From NCBI GenBank assembly GCA_002307295.1, contig DBTY01000025.1, positions 1 through 64,000 of the forward strand: a DNA stretch of 64,000 nt. Direction: 5' to 3'. The notes beneath the pieces were generated by a model. That model was not told where the DNA came from and did no database searches. It was given only the letters and a program-made list of their open reading frames with translations. Shown in pieces: positions 47,201 through 55,306 of this stretch. This DNA is from Ignavibacteriales bacterium UBA1304. Its GTDB lineage: Bacteria > Bacteroidota > Ignavibacteria > Ignavibacteriales > Ignavibacteriaceae. A program made the position numbers and the translations under genes. Position 1 is the stretch's first letter; the number at the start of each line of letters is the position of its first letter.

Positions 47201-47393
47201 CCGGCAAATACTGTCCGGTTAAATTAAAATTAAAGACAAGCGAATCATATCCTTTTGCTACCCCCTTCCAATCGCGCATAAGATATGGAGAAGGAGCGTC
47301 AGGCATTTGTTCTATCCGCGAGACTTTAATTTGCTGTGCGCTAATTATAATCTGTAAAAGCAAAACAATAACAACGGCTAATTTTATTTTCAT
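44265..47393 (-). CDS. Sorted surface protein: helical-barrel domain, Ig-like repeats, LamG module
   Basis: A 1,042-residue protein: signal peptide (1-19), a large helical domain (about 20-440) that looks like an alpha/alpha barrel with many Trp and acidic residues (NMEYRGWYLSTMKP, REPEASGALAWLFYNAYN), a beta domain, two Ig/PKD-like repeats (about 555-740; GDSVNIYCTAVDKDNDTLSY), a LamG/concanavalin-like module (about 742-935) and a type IX sorting domain (NYPNPFNPSTVIKYQI to RKLMLIK). It is probably a surface polysaccharide-degrading or binding enzyme. I do not recognise the helical domain's family. Its ATG overlaps the TGA of the beta-mannosidase gene by four bases. Confidence 0.75.
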   Translation of the reverse strand: MKIKLAVVIVLLLQIIISAQQIKVSRIEQMPDAPSPYLMRDWKGVAKGYDSLVFNFNLTGQYLPAGWINNATINYPAHSSFGLDSYIGTSNYHSGEALSALPAVIGATLIGIDKSAQNGKNWVLYCEEYFNKRPAENVYLNSPSATSGDDWWYATMPNVFFYQLYDLYRGTGDFTYQFKTVADRWLQAVNTMGGSATPWSVPNMEYRGWYLSTMKPFTSGVREPEASGALAWLFYNAYNETGSAKYRMGAEWALEFLNSYYANPSYELQMAYGVNVAARMNAEVGTNYDIEKMFDWCFDVGSLRYWGAIVGSWGGYDVSGLIGEVNDNYYAFAMNGFEQAGALVPIARYDSRYARAIGKWILNLANASRLFYSGYLPTANQDSKSWAAQYDPNSYIAHEALRQYGLANNSPYATGDAISGGWAATNLSLYSSSHVGTLAGIIDTTNVSKILKLDLLKTDYFHKKAYSTYLYYNPYADDKLVEIDAGSGSYDLYNTVSKTYAAKGISGKTNITIPASGAAIIVIVPANGAVIYNLNKMLINGVVVDYYSGASVSNYPPRIKSLAAVKQQITVGDSVNIYCTAVDKDNDTLSYEWSASGGSISETGNNILWRSAASAGSYSIICKVKDTKGGTAVDTVIITESVKQHSMPYINSIKAAPGKLNLGASADITCSAVDTGGSAIEYSWKSSAGTISGSGSKITWKAPGVKGNYYVLCTVKNAFGETVTDSVGIPVRDLSNVNKGDLAAYYPFNGNANDASGFGNNGTAYATLTSDRKGNSNSAYSFNGVDQYVLIPNNNFLNFRDSITVNFWMNIGELYQREAFPVSHGSWENRWKVSITNNKIRWTIKTANGTKDLDSKTVLNVNKYYNVTVYYDGSDMEIYINGELDNFTSFTGLLNTTTYDLTIGQILPNNKNYNFKGIIDDLRIYDYALSVSEIQNLSDIATSVKYDDPITTPKNYALYQNYPNPFNPSTVIKYQIAKDSKVNIKVYDPLGREVATIVNEWKKAGSYTTQFEADKYRLSSGIYYYRIQAGNYSETRKLMLIK

Positions 47394-49852
47394 TTTCTTA
47401 GATAATTATTTAAAGTAAATATTTTGATATCTTCTGTTTTTATCTGGATTTGTTTTTTCTTTTCTGCGCTTATTATTACTTCTTCATCCGGCAAGATTAT
47501 CATCCCTCTGTTATTAAAAACAAGTTGAGGATGATATAGATCGACAAAATAAGCGGGCTTATTTGTTTTAATACTATAAGACAACTCGTCGCTTTCAGTT
47601 TCGCATTTCTTCAAAGTAATTTTTGCGTCAGGCAGAGTTAAATATTTCCATTCTGATTTATTAAAATAATTTCGCGCCGATATAGCGCCAGTTTCATCAT
47701 ATGCTGTAACTATTATAATTTCATCGTCAGAAACTTCGTCGATATTTTTAGAGAGTGCTAATAACTTTGTTTCACTTTTTAGAGAAACATCAATTGTCGC
47801 TTCTTCTTTTATCTCTCCATCTAAAGAATTAAGCCGCAATATTTTAACGCTGCCAATAAATATTTTTTTACTATTATTAGAAAAATAAACGCTTCCAGTA
47901 TTGTTTTTATATGTTGATGCAATCAGATAATCCGAAAAGGCGTTCTTCACAAAATAATATGACATTTTGGGCTCAAGTTCAGAATCCATAATTGCCCAGC
48001 TTGTAACTGGCCAGCAATCGTTAAGCTGCCATATTATTGCGCCGTTAGTTTTTGGGTTGCTCCGCCAATGCTCTAAGCATGTTTTAAGAGCAAAGCCCTG
48101 ATTTAATTGGGTAAGATATATAAAATCATTCCAATTAGTATTTATTGGCAAATGCCCTGCAAGAAAGCGAATAAGCCGTTCCGGCCCTTCAACCTGTTTA
48201 TTATGAAACTCGAAAATACGGCTGTTAATTCTTCTATGTTCGGCAGAAATGTATTTATCAAACGTAGAAATATTTGCAGGTCCCTGAAAACCAAATTCAG
48301 AGACAAACAGACTATCGTCTTGTATCACTTCTCTATAATCAATCCACATGCTCCAAATAATCCACTGATGTCTGTTGCCTGAATTTTGTGAGTTAGGATC
48401 TTCGTCAAAACCAAAAGGAGACGATTCCCAATAAGGTCGTAGCGGATCAATTTCTTTTAATATGCCTGGAATTACTTTTGCATATATTTTATATCCCGGC
48501 ATTTGCTTATATGACTTTTTCTGCTCCTGAAGCCATATCCACTCATTTTCGTTATTGCCGCACCACAGAACAATAGAAGGATGGCTCTGCAGACGAGTTA
48601 CATTTTGTTCTACTTCGTTTTCTACATTTTGAATAAATTCTTTTTGTTCAGGATAAGAGCCGCAAGCGAACATAAAATCCTGCCAAACCATTAAGCCAAG
48701 TTCGTCGCATATATCGTAGAATTCGTCGTTTTCATAAATTCCCCCGCCCCAGATTCTTATTATATTCTGGTTGCAGTCTTTTGCCGCTTTAAGCAGAGTG
48801 TAATATTTATCTTTTGTAACTCGAGGTAAAAATGTATCTGCAGGAATCCAATCAGTTCCTTTTGCAAAAACTATTTTACCGTTAATCACGAATTTAAATG
48901 CATTGTCTTTCTTTTCTTTTAGTTTCAGTTCTACTGTTCTAATGCCAACTTTTTTTTTAATAGAATCGATTATATTATTGCTGTCATTCTCCATTACTCT
49001 TATTTCAAGATCATATAGGTCAGGTTCTCCTTCGCCTGCGGGATACCACAACTTTGGATTTTTTATTTTAAGTTTTATTCTGTTCTGTTTTCCCGCTGTG
49101 GTTTTATGAATTGTTTCAAATATTTCGGCGTCATTCCTTAAAATCACTTTTGTTAAATAATCGCCGGTTAATTTGTGATCTGAAAACAAATCGAACTTAA
49201 TTTCAACTTCGGCTTTATTTTTTTTAATTGATAAGGTATCAAACAAAACATTATTAACGGTTATCATGTTTTTCTGTTCTAAGTAAACAGGACGCCATAT
49301 CCCAGACGTTGGAAACGTTGGCCCCCAATCCCATCCAAATGAATATTGCGCTTTACGTATATAAACTCTTTCTGAACTTAACGCTACGGGCAGTTTCCCA
49401 TTTTTACTTTCAATTTTTTTTGCATAATTAACAGGAGATTCGAAGAACACAACTAATTCATTATCTTTTTCTTTAATCTTTTTACTGATTTCTATTTCAT
49501 ATTTCAAAAACATATTATCGGTATCAAGTATTTTTTTACCGTTTAATATTACTGATGCTACAGTATCAAGCCCTTCAAAAACTATATATAGTTTTTGTTT
49601 TGTATCAAAGCCTTCCGGATAATCAAAATTTGTTTTATATATCCAGTTAGTTTCGCTCACCCATTTAGTTTTTAATTCATTATCATTAGCAAAAGGTTCT
49701 TCTATTTTTTTTGCGTTGAGTAAATCTGTATAAACAACGCCTGGAATTGTTGCGGGAAGCCATTCATTTTGATTTTTAAAGTCTGCAAACATCCAGTTTT
49801 TATTAAGGTCTAATCTTTTCATTTTATTTTCATACCCGTCTTTTATTTTCAT
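47390..49852 (-). CDS. GH2 beta-mannosidase
   Basis: An 820-residue GH2 enzyme of the beta-mannosidase type: FEGLDTVASVILNGK, YIRKAQYSFGWDWGP, RIWGGGIYENDEFYD and CGNNENEW are hallmarks. The acid/base is Glu435 (NNE) and the probable nucleophile Glu519 (VSEF). It lacks a signal peptide, so it acts in the cytoplasm, removing terminal beta-mannosyl residues from imported oligosaccharides. Its ATG overlaps the upstream stop (ATGA), favouring the start at 49852; a second Met at 49822 is closer to where family members begin (MKRLDLNKNW). It sits in the middle of locus B with two GH130 genes upstream. Confidence 0.92.
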   Translation of the reverse strand: MKIKDGYENKMKRLDLNKNWMFADFKNQNEWLPATIPGVVYTDLLNAKKIEEPFANDNELKTKWVSETNWIYKTNFDYPEGFDTKQKLYIVFEGLDTVASVILNGKKILDTDNMFLKYEIEISKKIKEKDNELVVFFESPVNYAKKIESKNGKLPVALSSERVYIRKAQYSFGWDWGPTFPTSGIWRPVYLEQKNMITVNNVLFDTLSIKKNKAEVEIKFDLFSDHKLTGDYLTKVILRNDAEIFETIHKTTAGKQNRIKLKIKNPKLWYPAGEGEPDLYDLEIRVMENDSNNIIDSIKKKVGIRTVELKLKEKKDNAFKFVINGKIVFAKGTDWIPADTFLPRVTKDKYYTLLKAAKDCNQNIIRIWGGGIYENDEFYDICDELGLMVWQDFMFACGSYPEQKEFIQNVENEVEQNVTRLQSHPSIVLWCGNNENEWIWLQEQKKSYKQMPGYKIYAKVIPGILKEIDPLRPYWESSPFGFDEDPNSQNSGNRHQWIIWSMWIDYREVIQDDSLFVSEFGFQGPANISTFDKYISAEHRRINSRIFEFHNKQVEGPERLIRFLAGHLPINTNWNDFIYLTQLNQGFALKTCLEHWRSNPKTNGAIIWQLNDCWPVTSWAIMDSELEPKMSYYFVKNAFSDYLIASTYKNNTGSVYFSNNSKKIFIGSVKILRLNSLDGEIKEEATIDVSLKSETKLLALSKNIDEVSDDEIIIVTAYDETGAISARNYFNKSEWKYLTLPDAKITLKKCETESDELSYSIKTNKPAYFVDLYHPQLVFNNRGMIILPDEEVIISAEKKKQIQIKTEDIKIFTLNNYLRK

Positions 49853-51129
49853 TTTTGTTTAATATATTTTTCAATAATATCTAGAGATGTCTTATTGCTT
49901 TCCAAAGCCTGCATAGCCAGCAATGCTTCAATTGTCGATTCAGCGCCTGAATTATAATTGACCGAGACAGAATCGTTTATTCCATCATAGCAGCGGCCTG
50001 TATTAACGTCATACATAACTTTAGCGGACGCGTTTTTGCCAAAGAACCATTCTCCTATTTCAGCAGCCATATTAGCGTATTTTACGTTCTTCTCTACTCT
50101 TGCCGCATTGATACAGGCAAGAACCATAGGACTTATTCCGTATGCAATTTGAGTGAATTTTGAATTTCGTTTTGTTTTAATTACGCCGTCTTTTTTTTCT
50201 ATTTCAAACTCGCTGATATATTTTTCTTTTATCAGATAAGGATAGAAACAATTAATTTCATTTAAAGCTGCATTGAGATATTTCTTATCGCCCAATAATT
50301 CAGACGCCTGTATTAGAGCTTCAGCCTGGTTGTTCCCCCATGCATGCCAACTGGTTTCCCAGCTTAATAATGCAAAATACGGGAACTTATTAGCGCTTCC
50401 GGCTTGCATTTTAATTATAGCGTCAGAAAGCCGGATAATTGTTTTTTTAATATCTGGGTTTTTATTTATCCGATAGTATTGTACAAGTGTTTTTAATATT
50501 ACAGCCGATTGATCTGCCGCTGTTCCTGACGGTAGACAAACAGGGAGCATAATTCCGTTAATTTCTACGCTCGTATCTTTTTTGCCAATCCAATTAAGAG
50601 TAGCATTGATTCCTTTATCAAGCGCGGGTTTTATTTCATTTGCAAATTTTTTATCCTTTTTAATAAAGAAATTATACGAATGCGCCAATCCCCATAATGC
50701 GCGCCAAGACCACCAGTTTGGTTCGTCTATACTTGTTCTATATGTTTTATTAATTGATAAATCTTTATTCAGAAAATTGTAAAAAAAGCCGTTGGAGGAT
50801 TGCAAATAAATAACTAACCGTATAAGTTCTTTTGATTTTTTGTAGCTATCTTCGTTTTTTGTTTTCGTATAATCGTTCATATAAACAAAAGCGGCACGTA
50901 CGCAATCGTCAATGCAGGTAATTCCTTCGCCTTCGGCTTCAACCCATTTATAATCCGGAAGGTTGGCGTAAATATGAATCATCCCCATCTCAGTCCCATT
51001 AATTTTCACTTGTTCATATAAATGATTCAAATGAGATAGATTGACGATTGTATTATTTTTTGTTCCGCTAAAACCTATAGCGGAAACAAAAAGCAGATAT
51101 AATAAAATCAACAACGCTTTTTGTTTCAT
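49849..51129 (-). CDS. Secreted helical-barrel protein of unknown family, locus B
   Basis: About 426 residues with a signal peptide (MKQKALLILLYLLFVSAIGF) and an alpha/alpha-toroid look: GEGITCIDDCVRAAFVYMND near the N-terminus, WETSWHAWGNNQAEAL in the middle and NYNSGAESTIEALLAM near the end. The DD and GAES motifs suggest an active site, and I think related proteins sit next to GH130 enzymes in other bacteria, but I cannot name a family or reaction. I choose the Met at 51129, which begins the signal peptide, instead of 51153. It is translationally coupled to the beta-mannosidase gene. Confidence 0.65.
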   Translation of the reverse strand: MKQKALLILLYLLFVSAIGFSGTKNNTIVNLSHLNHLYEQVKINGTEMGMIHIYANLPDYKWVEAEGEGITCIDDCVRAAFVYMNDYTKTKNEDSYKKSKELIRLVIYLQSSNGFFYNFLNKDLSINKTYRTSIDEPNWWSWRALWGLAHSYNFFIKKDKKFANEIKPALDKGINATLNWIGKKDTSVEINGIMLPVCLPSGTAADQSAVILKTLVQYYRINKNPDIKKTIIRLSDAIIKMQAGSANKFPYFALLSWETSWHAWGNNQAEALIQASELLGDKKYLNAALNEINCFYPYLIKEKYISEFEIEKKDGVIKTKRNSKFTQIAYGISPMVLACINAARVEKNVKYANMAAEIGEWFFGKNASAKVMYDVNTGRCYDGINDSVSVNYNSGAESTIEALLAMQALESNKTSLDIIEKYIKQK

Positions 51130-51209
51130 ATTGTTTTCAGTATTTCTAAACATTTACATTATTCTTTAAGTAATTAATATTATACTATTTATTTTTCGTA
51201 ACGAATGTT

Positions 51210-52112
51210 TTACTTACACAACGAAATCAAATAATCTACATTAGTCTGGGCAAGACAAATGTTCATATCGGCGCCAGAGTAATAAATATTAACATCGCCG
51301 TTATCTTCCACAACCCAGCCGTTTGTAAACACAACGTTGCCAACGTCGCCAATTCTTTCATAATCATGGTCAGGCAGTACAATTGGTTCGTTGCTCTTGC
51401 CAATTATTTTACTTGGATCATTTATATCAAGCAGCATTACGCCAATTTTATAAATATAACTAATTCCAAAACCGCGTACTCCGTGATACAATAATAACCA
51501 GCCGTCTTTGGTGCGTACCGGAGGCGTCGAACCGCCTATTTTATTTTGCTCCCACGTGCCGGCAGTAGGTTCAATCAAAAATTTGTGTTCGCCCCAATAA
51601 AATAAATCAGGACTTTTGCTAAGCCATATATCGCTTCTTCCTTCGCATGAAGGCCTGTCCATTTTCCAATAATAACCGTTGATTTTTTCTGGAAATATTG
51701 AACAGTCTTTATTTGAAGGTTCAGTGATAGGACCGTGAATTTTAAATGTATTAAAATCTTTAGTCTCTGCAAGCATCACAAGCGGCATAAACTTAGAGTA
51801 GCCGGTATAAGTAATAAAATAACTATCGTCCAATTTCACAATACGCGGATCTTCAATACCCCATTCAGTATATTTATAGTATTCGCCATGATCTTCAGGA
51901 GTGAGGCAGGGTTTAGAATCAACTTTGAAATTAACTCCATTTTTACTTTTTGCCAAAACAAACGATGATCTGCCGGAAGGCATTTCCACTCTGCACAACA
52001 ATAAATAACCGCCGTCAAATTTGATTGCGCCCGCATTAAATATACTATTGACCCTAAAAGGCACATCCTCTTTTATAATTATCGGGTTCTTCTCAAATTT
52101 TATAATTCCCAT
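51210..52112 (-). CDS. GH130 beta-mannoside phosphorylase (short form)
   Basis: A 300-residue five-bladed propeller enzyme of GH130. The general acid is Asp88 in GIEDPR; other family marks are FNAGAI (26-31), MDRP (151-154), KIGGSTPP (191-198) and YHGV (209-212), where His and Arg residues bind phosphate in phosphorylases. It would split a beta-mannoside to mannose-1-phosphate in the cytoplasm (no signal peptide). Its size and motifs fit beta-mannobiose or beta-1,2-mannobiose type phosphorylases; linkage cannot be decided by eye. It lies 40 bases from the longer GH130 gene. Confidence 0.9.
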   Translation of the reverse strand: MGIIKFEKNPIIIKEDVPFRVNSIFNAGAIKFDGGYLLLCRVEMPSGRSSFVLAKSKNGVNFKVDSKPCLTPEDHGEYYKYTEWGIEDPRIVKLDDSYFITYTGYSKFMPLVMLAETKDFNTFKIHGPITEPSNKDCSIFPEKINGYYWKMDRPSCEGRSDIWLSKSPDLFYWGEHKFLIEPTAGTWEQNKIGGSTPPVRTKDGWLLLYHGVRGFGISYIYKIGVMLLDINDPSKIIGKSNEPIVLPDHDYERIGDVGNVVFTNGWVVEDNGDVNIYYSGADMNICLAQTNVDYLISLCK

Positions 52113-52152
52113 TTTAATAATCTCATATATAATTTTAAAATAATCTTAACAT

Positions 52153-53469
52153 TTACACTAATTCGGCCAACAATTCTTTGACTGTTGTTTTTGCAAATCC
52201 GCAATACGAATCGGACATTGCATAAGGTATAACCAACTCGCCATTATTAACTAATGAGCCGCATGAATAAACTACATTTGGCACATAACCTTCTCTCTCT
52301 TCTTCTGTTGGCGAAAGCAGAGGTTTATCTAATTCTCCTATTACTTTAGACGGATCATTCAAATCTAAAAGACATGCGCTTATAACGTATGTTCTCATAG
52401 GGCCTACAGCATGAGTAATAAGCAGCCATCCTTTTTCCGTTTCAATAGGCAGGCCGCAATTGCCAGTTTGAATAACTTCCCAGTCGTAACCAGGTTTTTT
52501 TATTTTTTTAGCGTCATTCCAGAAATAGAGCGAGTCCGATAACAATACAAAAATGCTTTCTGCGTCTTCTCTTGAAGCCATTGCATACTGACCGTTTACT
52601 TTTCTTGGGAATAACGCCATGCCTTTGTCTTTTACTCCGTTGCCATGAAGCGTTCGTATTTTGAAATCTTTAAAGTTTTCAGTCTCAATAATTTGGGTTT
52701 TATAGGATAAACCATTGTACGCCGTATATGTTCCATAATAAATTATTGAACCGTCGTCATTTGTAAATCTTACAAACCGGACGTCTTCCATTCCGACCAA
52801 TTCGGCATTAGAAAATGGGAATATTACTCTTTCAGAAATATCAGAATTGTCGTCAAAACTAATATCATAGTTAGCGTTCAGAATTTTTTTAACTGCTTCT
52901 TTATCATTCGGGTCCACGCGCTGTTTTACAAATTCTTCCGAATATTCCATTTCTTTAACTATTTCAGGAAGCACGCTGTATCTGGAAACCGGATCTAGTT
53001 TGATTTGATTATCTTTAGTTATAATTCCGCTTCTAAATTCTATTGAGGATACATGACCTTCTCCAGTGGCGCGTAAGCTTATTATAAATCTCACTTCCCC
53101 GTCTTTTAATCCGCTCTGATCAGGATGCGGTATTAATGAAGGATTAAATAACGCCGAGGCCTCTATAGAATATTCTTTACTGAAATATGAGCCGGTTAAA
53201 AGTTTTCTGTTTTCCGTAAATTTATCAGGATTCTCTATATACTTTTCTACTTTAGCATAATTTTCAATTAAAGATTCTTTAAAATTTTTATGCCTTCTGT
53301 CAAAACCGTCTAATACATTTTTTAATAGTTCGTCTACTTGTTTTTCGTCAAAAGTTTCAATACGATTTAAAGCTCTTTTTGTCCTTTCCGGGTTAACCAA
53401 ATCAAAATATTGAAGGATTACTTTTTTCGGATCATTTTTTATTTTTAGCGGTAATCGGTTAATCAACAT
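52153..53469 (-). CDS. GH130 family enzyme (long form)
   Basis: A 438-residue GH130 protein. It has a helical N-terminal extension of about 100 residues, then RATGEGHVSSIEFR (133-146), the general-acid motif GMEDVR with Asp229, and the THAVG motif (phosphate-binding His region). Long GH130 members include 1,2-beta-oligomannan phosphorylases and hydrolases. Together with the short GH130 it would process two chain lengths or two linkages of mannoside. It has no signal peptide. The ribosome binding site (GAGGAA) is good and a 156-base gap upstream suggests its own promoter. Confidence 0.88.
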   Translation of the reverse strand: MLINRLPLKIKNDPKKVILQYFDLVNPERTKRALNRIETFDEKQVDELLKNVLDGFDRRHKNFKESLIENYAKVEKYIENPDKFTENRKLLTGSYFSKEYSIEASALFNPSLIPHPDQSGLKDGEVRFIISLRATGEGHVSSIEFRSGIITKDNQIKLDPVSRYSVLPEIVKEMEYSEEFVKQRVDPNDKEAVKKILNANYDISFDDNSDISERVIFPFSNAELVGMEDVRFVRFTNDDGSIIYYGTYTAYNGLSYKTQIIETENFKDFKIRTLHGNGVKDKGMALFPRKVNGQYAMASREDAESIFVLLSDSLYFWNDAKKIKKPGYDWEVIQTGNCGLPIETEKGWLLITHAVGPMRTYVISACLLDLNDPSKVIGELDKPLLSPTEEEREGYVPNVVYSCGSLVNNGELVIPYAMSDSYCGFAKTTVKELLAELV

Positions 53470-53625
53470 TGTACTTATATTTCCTCGTTTTATTTTTCAT
53501 TATATTTTATTTATAGCCCTCTATACTTACCCCATTTTTGTTTATTCTGAATTTCATATTCTATAGTTATCCATCTACTACGCTCGGAATGTTTTTTAAT
53601 TCCATTAAATATATTTCGTAAATAT

Positions 53626-54444
53626 TTATTCCTTAATACCGGTAGACGCCATGCTTTGAATAAAGTATTTCTGGAAGAACAAATATGCTACTACAATTGG
53701 CGCTGCAAGCATTGTAGCAGCAGCTAATTTAACTCCAAGCTGAGACTCAGCTCTGCCTCCGACAGCGAATAATGTTACAAGCTGCGGCATTGTCATTAGC
53801 TTTTCATCTCGTATTACAATAAGCGGCCAAAGCACTTCATTCCACGACCCCATAAATGTTAGTATGCCAATTGTGATTATTGCCGGAATTGAACTTGGCC
53901 AAAGTATTCTAAATATTATCTCTAATTCGTTACATCCGTCTATCCGTGCAGCGTCAATTAAATCCTGCGGCAGCCCTTTAAAATATTGCCTGAACATAAT
54001 TATAGAAAATGCGTTTAGAAAGTACGGAACAATCAGAGCCCAATATGTATCGACCCAGCCCAGCTTAACCATTATTATATATTGCGGAATAAGCGTAATC
54101 TGAAACGGCAGCGTCATTGTAAATATTATTATATAAAATATTGTGTCGCGTCCTCTAAAATCCATTCTTGATAAAGCGTAACCTACAAGCGAACCAAATA
54201 TCAAAACCCCGGCAGTTACTACTCCTGAAACAAATATGCTATTCAAAAACGCGCGTCCAATTGGAATTTTATCTATTACTGCCGAATAGCTTTCGGTAGT
54301 AAGTTTTGAAGGAAAAAAAGTCAGCGTGCCTAAATCTCCTGCCGGAGATAATGAAGCTATTACCATCCAGTAAAACGGATATAAAAATGTTAAAGCCGCG
54401 GCAGTTAAAACAGTATACAATAAAATTTTTTTAATTATTTTCAT
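53626..54444 (-). CDS. ABC sugar importer permease (MalG/CUT1 type), locus B
   Basis: A 272-residue inner-membrane permease with six predicted helices and the EAA loop (DAARIDGCNELEIIFRILWP). FMGSWNEVLWPLIVI is typical of MalG-like CUT1 permeases. It overlaps the MalF-like gene by four bases (ATGA). As in locus A no ATPase gene follows. The likely cargo is manno-oligosaccharide. Confidence 0.93.
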   Translation of the reverse strand: MKIIKKILLYTVLTAAALTFLYPFYWMVIASLSPAGDLGTLTFFPSKLTTESYSAVIDKIPIGRAFLNSIFVSGVVTAGVLIFGSLVGYALSRMDFRGRDTIFYIIIFTMTLPFQITLIPQYIIMVKLGWVDTYWALIVPYFLNAFSIIMFRQYFKGLPQDLIDAARIDGCNELEIIFRILWPSSIPAIITIGILTFMGSWNEVLWPLIVIRDEKLMTMPQLVTLFAVGGRAESQLGVKLAAATMLAAPIVVAYLFFQKYFIQSMASTGIKE

Positions 54445-55301
54445 TTATCCTTCTCTACAAATTTCTTTTGAACCATTATCACAATTAGTATTAGCGACGC
54501 AAAGAACAACCCAAGCGTTGCCGAGTATCCCATATGGTAATAGAAAAAGCCCTGTTTATAAATATATAATACGGCGGATAATGTGCTGTTCAGAGGGCCT
54601 CCGCCAGTCATTACATAAGGTTCTATAAATAACGAGAAACCGCCTATTGTTGATAAAATCACGACCATAAAAATAGTTGGATTAATCATCGGCAGCGTAA
54701 TCTGGAAAAACTTTTGCGAATGGCTTGCTCCTTCAAGATCGGCTGCTTCATAATAATGAGCCGGAACTGTTTGAAGTCCGACTAAAAACAAAACGATATA
54801 AAGTCCGACATTTTTCCATGTAGCCATAAGAGCTATTGAAGGCATAGCCCATTTTGTGCTGACAAGCCAACCGACTTTACCCAAACCAAGACCTACGAGA
54901 CCTCTGTTTAATAATCCCGTATCATAACCGTATAACTGCTGCCAAACTATTGTTACTACTACGCCCGATACAATAACAGGCAGGAAAAACGCTCCTCTGA
55001 AAAATCCCCGAAATCTAATATTCTGATTTAGAAACTCTGCAAAAAACAATGAAACTATTATTTGCAGCGGAATATGAATTGCAAGAAATAACAGCGTATT
55101 CAACATTGATGTAATAAATAGCTGATCCTTAAATAATCTCACATAATTATTAAGCCCAATATATTTCATTGGGGAAATTATATTCCAATCGTGAAATGTT
55201 AACACAATAGAGAATGCAACCGGAAACGCTACAAATACTAAGAAATGTATTATATAAGGCGAAACCAATAAATACGGCAGAACTTTTTTATTCATTTTCA
55301 T
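54441..55301 (-). CDS. ABC sugar importer permease (MalF/CUT1 type), locus B
   Basis: A 286-residue permease with six predicted helices, the EAA loop EAADLEGASHSQKFFQITLP and the CUT1 signature GGGPLNSTLSAVLYIYKQG. Co-expressed with the MalG-like permease and the binding protein (5 bases upstream). It resembles the MalF-like protein of locus A closely, so the two importers are probably paralogs. Confidence 0.93.
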   Translation of the reverse strand: MKMNKKVLPYLLVSPYIIHFLVFVAFPVAFSIVLTFHDWNIISPMKYIGLNNYVRLFKDQLFITSMLNTLLFLAIHIPLQIIVSLFFAEFLNQNIRFRGFFRGAFFLPVIVSGVVVTIVWQQLYGYDTGLLNRGLVGLGLGKVGWLVSTKWAMPSIALMATWKNVGLYIVLFLVGLQTVPAHYYEAADLEGASHSQKFFQITLPMINPTIFMVVILSTIGGFSLFIEPYVMTGGGPLNSTLSAVLYIYKQGFFYYHMGYSATLGLFFASLILIVIMVQKKFVEKDK

Positions 55302-55306
55302 TTACA

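Noticed and set aside
51145..51158. TCTAAACATTTACA as another LacI operator in locus B
   Set aside because: Two mismatches at the informative G positions, and no promoter next to it; likely chance in AT-rich DNA.
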